Source: an uncultured Verrucomicrobiales bacterium (GTDB lineage: Bacteria > Verrucomicrobiota > Verrucomicrobiia > Limisphaerales > JACDHS01). Taken from it: a DNA stretch of 9,325 bases. This document shows, piece after piece, positions 7,164 through 9,325 of the stretch. How positions within the stretch are numbered: the first letter of the stretch is position 1; each line of letters opens with the position of its first letter. Below the pieces are notes generated by a model. The model saw only the letters and a program-made list of their open reading frames with translations, was not told where the DNA came from and did no database searches. The position numbers and the translations under genes are program-made. The stretch spans positions 1 to 9,325 of the forward strand of contig CALJZV010000146.1 of NCBI GenBank assembly GCA_937983475.1, read 5' to 3'.

Positions 7164-8444
7164 ATGAACACCGACATCACCCGCCGTCAATTCGTCAAAA
7201 CCTCCGCGCTTGCAGGCGCCGCGTTTGCCGCGCTAAGCCCCTCCATCAACGCCATCGGCGCCAACAATAAAATTCGGGCCGCCGTCATGGGCACCAATGG
7301 GCGCGGCATTGCCCACATCAATGGCCTGCTTTCCGTGCCCAATGTCGAGATTGCCTACATCTGCGACGTGGACGATCGCGCCATTGAAAAGGGCATCAAG
7401 GCTGTCACCGCCCGCCAGCAGGCCGCCCCGCGCGGCATCAAGGATTTCCGGCAGGCCCTCGACGACAAATCGCTCGATGTGTTGACCATAGCCGCGCCCA
7501 ACCACTGGCATGCGCCCGCGACGATCCTGGGCTGTTCCGCAGGCAAGCATGTGTACGTGGAAAAGCCCGGGAGCCACAATCCGCGTGAGGCCGAACTCAT
7601 GGTGGCCGCGGCCCGCAAATACAATCGCAAGGTGCAGATGGGCAACCAACGCCGGAGCTGGCCCTGGATCATTGAAGCCATTGAGAAATTAAAAGCCGGC
7701 GAAATCGGCGCCCTTCGCTTTGCGCGGACCTGGTACAACAACAAGCGCGAATCCATCGGGCGCGGCAAGCCGGCCCCGGTTCCCGTGTGGCTCGATTACT
7801 CCCTATGGCAGGGGCCCGCGCCGGAACGGCCCTTTAAGGACAACCTTGTTCATTACAACTGGCACTGGCACTGGCACTGGGGCAACGGCGAACTCGGCAA
7901 CAACGGCGTTCACTCGCTGGACGTCGCCCGCTGGGGACTTGGGGTGGACCTGCCAAGGCGCGTCACCTGCGCCGGCGGCCGCTACCACTTCAACGATGAC
8001 CAGGAAACGCCCGACACTTACGTCGCCACCTTCGATTACGGCGACAAGGGCATCACGTGGGAGGGCCACAGTTGCCATCCGCGCGGCTTTGAAGGCGCCG
8101 GTTTTGGCATTCATTTCTACGGCGACAAAGGCTCGCTGGTCCTGGCCGGCAACAACTGGCGCATCTATGACTTGAACGGCAACCAGTTGGCCGAAAACGG
8201 CGGCAAGAACAATGACGCCGTGCATTTCGACAACTTCATTTCCGGCATACGCGAAGGCGCACGGCTAAACGCCGAAATAGAGGACGCCCAGAAAAGCGCC
8301 ATGCTCTGTCACTTGGGCAACATTGCCATCCGCACCGGTCAGACCCTCGATGTGGATCCGGTCACCGGTCGCATCAATGCCAACAAGGCGGCTAGCAAAC
8401 TGTGGGGACGCGAATATCGGCGCGGCTGGGAGCCGAAAGTCTGA
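7164..8444 (+). CDS. Tat-exported Gfo/Idh/MocA-family dehydrogenase
   Basis: This 426-residue NAD(P)-dependent oxidoreductase probably acts on a sugar, polyol or sugar derivative; the substrate cannot be told. The N-terminus TRRQFVKTSALAGAAFAAL (6-24) is a twin-arginine signal, so the folded, cofactor-loaded enzyme is likely sent to the periplasm. The Rossmann fold begins at about 37, with the nucleotide-binding loop AVMGTNGRGIAH (40-51) and acidic D68/D70 at the end of the second strand (ICDVDD). The family EKP motif is at 133-135 (K134 the usual catalytic lysine). GNNGVHSLDVARW (245-257) holds the His of the second active-site region (H250). Residues 233-239 are an unbroken Trp-His alternation, coded by a 6-base repeat. 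No ribosome site is evident before ATG 7164, but the Tat motif supports this start. Many such paralogs, often in polysaccharide or inositol catabolism, are known in Verrucomicrobiota and Planctomycetota. No functional link to the Mla genes is apparent. Confidence 0.92.
   Translation: MNTDITRRQFVKTSALAGAAFAALSPSINAIGANNKIRAAVMGTNGRGIAHINGLLSVPNVEIAYICDVDDRAIEKGIKAVTARQQAAPRGIKDFRQALDDKSLDVLTIAAPNHWHAPATILGCSAGKHVYVEKPGSHNPREAELMVAAARKYNRKVQMGNQRRSWPWIIEAIEKLKAGEIGALRFARTWYNNKRESIGRGKPAPVPVWLDYSLWQGPAPERPFKDNLVHYNWHWHWHWGNGELGNNGVHSLDVARWGLGVDLPRRVTCAGGRYHFNDDQETPDTYVATFDYGDKGITWEGHSCHPRGFEGAGFGIHFYGDKGSLVLAGNNWRIYDLNGNQLAENGGKNNDAVHFDNFISGIREGARLNAEIEDAQKSAMLCHLGNIAIRTGQTLDVDPVTGRINANKAASKLWGREYRRGWEPKV
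7860..7880 (+). repeat. In-gene TGGCAC tandem repeat
   Basis: Three perfect copies of TGGCAC plus a final TGG lie inside the dehydrogenase gene and keep the frame, encoding W-H-W-H-W-H-W at residues 233-239. The repeat unit is 6 bases, so gain or loss of a unit would add or remove one His-Trp pair without a frameshift. Confidence 0.85.
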
Positions 8445-8517
8445 AGGCTTGTGCAGGCGCCGTGACTCAAAAACAGGTGTTACCCAAGCTTGGTGCGGGC
8501 GGGGGAACAACGAAAAC

Positions 8518-8547
8518 TTGCGACGAACGGCCGAACCGGCTAACAAT
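8518..8547 (+). promoter_or_regulatory. Likely promoter of the tRNA-Gly gene
   Basis: TTGCGA (8518-8523) matches the -35 consensus at 4 of 6 and AACAAT (8542-8547) the -10 at 4 of 6, with an 18-base spacer. Initiation would fall about 6 bases before the mature tRNA 5' end, which fits a short tRNA leader. The rest of the 115-base gap (8445-8559) shows a 10-base palindrome at 8484-8493 and no convincing terminator for the dehydrogenase gene. Confidence 0.35.
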
Positions 8548-8559
8548 AACCGCACTGGC

Positions 8560-8633
8560 GCGGGTGTAGTTCAATGGTAGAACGGCAGCTTCCCAAGCTG
8601 CATACGAGGGTTCGATTCCCTTCACCCGCTCCA
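8560..8633 (+). tRNA. trnG: tRNA-Gly (anticodon CCC)
   Basis: A full cloverleaf can be drawn. The acceptor stem GCGGGTG (8560-8566) pairs perfectly with CACCCGC (8623-8629). The D stem is GTTC (8569-8572) with GAAC (8580-8583), with GG in its loop. The anticodon stem GCAGC (8585-8589) pairs with GCTGC (8597-8601) around the 7-base loop TTCCCAA, giving anticodon CCC at 8592-8594, which reads GGG glycine codons. The T arm is GAGGG (8606-8610) with CCCTT (8618-8622; one G-U pair) and loop TTCGATT. The discriminator base is T8630, as usual for bacterial tRNA-Gly, and CCA is encoded at 8631-8633. An integrase gene starts 69 bases downstream on the same strand, so the 3' half of this gene is a likely integration target. 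Confidence 0.96.
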
Positions 8634-8646
8634 TATTTCATGCGGT

Positions 8647-8690
8647 GTTTGTGAGTTCCGCCTTGTTTTACTGACAGGTTACTGACAAAC
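8647..8690. repeat. Short direct and inverted repeats between tRNA and integrase
   Basis: TTACTGACA occurs twice in tandem (8668-8676 and 8679-8687, period 11). GTTTGTGAGT (8647-8656) is an imperfect inverted copy of ACTGACAAAC (8681-8690), matching at 9 of 10 positions. Three related sites in 44 bases, spaced about one helix turn apart in the direct pair, would suit integrase arm sites or a regulator's binding site. The assignment is inferred from position only. Confidence 0.4.
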
Positions 8691-8693
8691 TCA

Positions 8694-8725
8694 GGCCACG
8701 TTATGAAACCTCCGAAAACGTGGCC
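8694..8725 (+). promoter_or_regulatory. Hairpin holding the integrase start codon in its loop
   Basis: GGCCACGTT (8694-8702) and AACGTGGCC (8717-8725) form a perfect 9-bp inverted repeat with a 14-base loop (8703-8716). The ATG of the integrase gene is the first three bases of the loop. In the mRNA this would be a stable GC-rich stem around the initiation site and would cover the weak AGG (8693-8695) upstream. It could reduce translation; as DNA it could equally be an operator. The pairing is seen directly; the role is inferred. Confidence 0.45.
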
Positions 8726-9325
8726 GAAAGTCATCCAGCGCGGGCATTCTGTCGCAAAAATCTACCGAACTCCTTCAAATGGCTGTGACCAATTTACGCT
8801 GGTCTATTACCTGGGAAAAAAACGCATTCGCAAGACGTTCGCCGATTATGCCAAGGCGTTTACTGAAGGCGAAACGATTGCAACGAAGCTTTCCGAGGGC
8901 GAGTTGAATGTGCTCGAACTGAAAGGCGAGGATCAGTTCGCCTACGTTCGTGCGGTGCAGATTCTCAAGCCGACAGGCATCCCGCTGGAAATGGCGGCAA
9001 TGCGTTTCGCGGAAATGTTTCAAATTCTCGGCGCGGATAATTGCGTCGAGGCGGCTCGGTTTTACAAGAAGCATCATCCGAGCAACCTGCCAAAAAAGAC
9101 AGTGCCGGAAGTCGTCGAGGAATTGATTGCAGCGAAGGAGGCGGACCATTTGAGCGATTATTATCTGAGGGATTTGCGCGGTCGGTTGGGCCGGTTCTGC
9201 GAAAAGTTCGATGGGCCAATCAGCCTCGTGACCAACTCGGACATCGAACAGTTTTTGCGCGATTTGAAAGTCACGGACACGTCGCCGCATGGGAAAACAC
9301 GACAGCGGCCGATGCCGGCAAAAAC
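8703..9325 (+). CDS. Tyrosine recombinase (phage-type integrase), N-terminal part
   Basis: The reading frame is open from 8703 to the window end (207 complete codons, no stop). The only ATG that could start it is at 8703, because an in-frame TGA lies at 8652-8654 with no other ATG, GTG or TTG between. The first part (about 15-65: VAKIYRTP, then LVYYLGKKRIRKTFADY) looks like a small arm-type DNA-binding beta domain. Residues about 133-190 (VPEVVEELIAAKEAD, YYLRDLRGRLGRF, then a TNSDIEQFLRDLK stretch) look like the helical core-binding (SAM-like) domain of tyrosine recombinases, which cut and join attachment sites. The catalytic domain with its Arg-His-Arg-Tyr residues lies beyond the window, so activity cannot be judged. 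The family call rests on domain style and on the position 69 bases after a tRNA gene in the same direction. Confidence 0.75.
   Translation, partial: MKPPKTWPKVIQRGHSVAKIYRTPSNGCDQFTLVYYLGKKRIRKTFADYAKAFTEGETIATKLSEGELNVLELKGEDQFAYVRAVQILKPTGIPLEMAAMRFAEMFQILGADNCVEAARFYKKHHPSNLPKKTVPEVVEELIAAKEADHLSDYYLRDLRGRLGRFCEKFDGPISLVTNSDIEQFLRDLKVTDTSPHGKTRQRPMPAK

Larger units (their letters stand above)
8634..9325 (+). mobile_element. Probable end of an integrative element at tRNA-Gly
   Basis: The arrangement is an intact tRNA gene, then a short repeat-bearing spacer, then a tyrosine recombinase gene close behind the tRNA 3' end. That is the classic left end of genomic islands and prophages that integrate into tRNA genes. 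The tRNA is complete, as expected when the element restores the 3' end. The far end and the duplicated tRNA tail that would prove integration are outside the window, so the element's size and cargo are unknown. Confidence 0.5.

Noticed and set aside
8484..8493. Palindrome CCAAGCTTGG after the dehydrogenase gene
   Set aside because: It is short, lacks a loop and T-run, and contains a common restriction-site core; no reason to assign function.
9271..9325. Possible frameshift near the end of the integrase fragment, where the sequence departs from the usual SPRTRNN-like stretch
   Set aside because: The other frames give no clearly better continuation, and the fragment ends too soon to decide; an insertion in the linker is equally likely.

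Overview
The window looks like a chromosomal segment of a Gram-negative bacterium, most probably from the Verrucomicrobiota or a close relative. This is inferred from the style of the proteins (a Tat-exported Gfo/Idh/MocA dehydrogenase, an Mla-type operon whose MCE protein has a GEGTxGKL-repeat tail, and a tyrosine recombinase of a type I associate with that phylum) and from the moderately high GC content. No single gene proves it. All protein-coding genes supported here are on the + strand.

Layout, left to right. (1) 34-2805: a large RND/MMPL-type membrane transporter resembling HpnN, the hopanoid-associated transporter. It has two RND halves, but the second half lacks the usual transmembrane aspartate. 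(2) 2748-3035: the end of that gene and a 230-base spacer. These hold a terminator-like hairpin that reads leftward, a matching leftward promoter-like sequence, and a palindrome; together the first two could define a small antisense RNA. (3) 3036-7088: a tightly packed set of four genes. The first is an exported protein of unknown function built from about twenty short 'aromatic-Pro-aliphatic-aromatic' repeats. It is followed 2 bases later by the permease (MlaE), ATPase (MlaF) and MCE protein (MlaD) of a phospholipid-type ABC transporter, the last three overlapping as ATGA. (4) 7164-8444: a Tat-signal Gfo/Idh/MocA-family dehydrogenase, probably transcribed separately. (5) 8560-8633: a complete tRNA-Gly (anticodon CCC, CCA encoded). 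(6) 8634-9325: a short repeat-containing spacer, then the start of a tyrosine recombinase gene that runs off the window. Its start codon lies in the loop of a perfect 9-bp hairpin.

How the genes may work together. The MlaEFD core moves lipid between the inner membrane and the periplasmic or outer-membrane side. The exported repeat protein is coupled to it and may be a lineage-specific partner; no MlaA, MlaB or MlaC is present in the window. The HpnN-like transporter just upstream also belongs to a family linked to lipid delivery to the outer membrane, so 34-7088 can be read as a lipid-trafficking neighbourhood. The right end looks like the junction between conserved chromosome and an element integrated at a tRNA gene; whatever cargo the element carries lies beyond the window.

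The best candidates for something undescribed are the repeat protein at 3036-4562 and the possible small RNA at 2748-2820. The rest fits known families, with some unusual residues.
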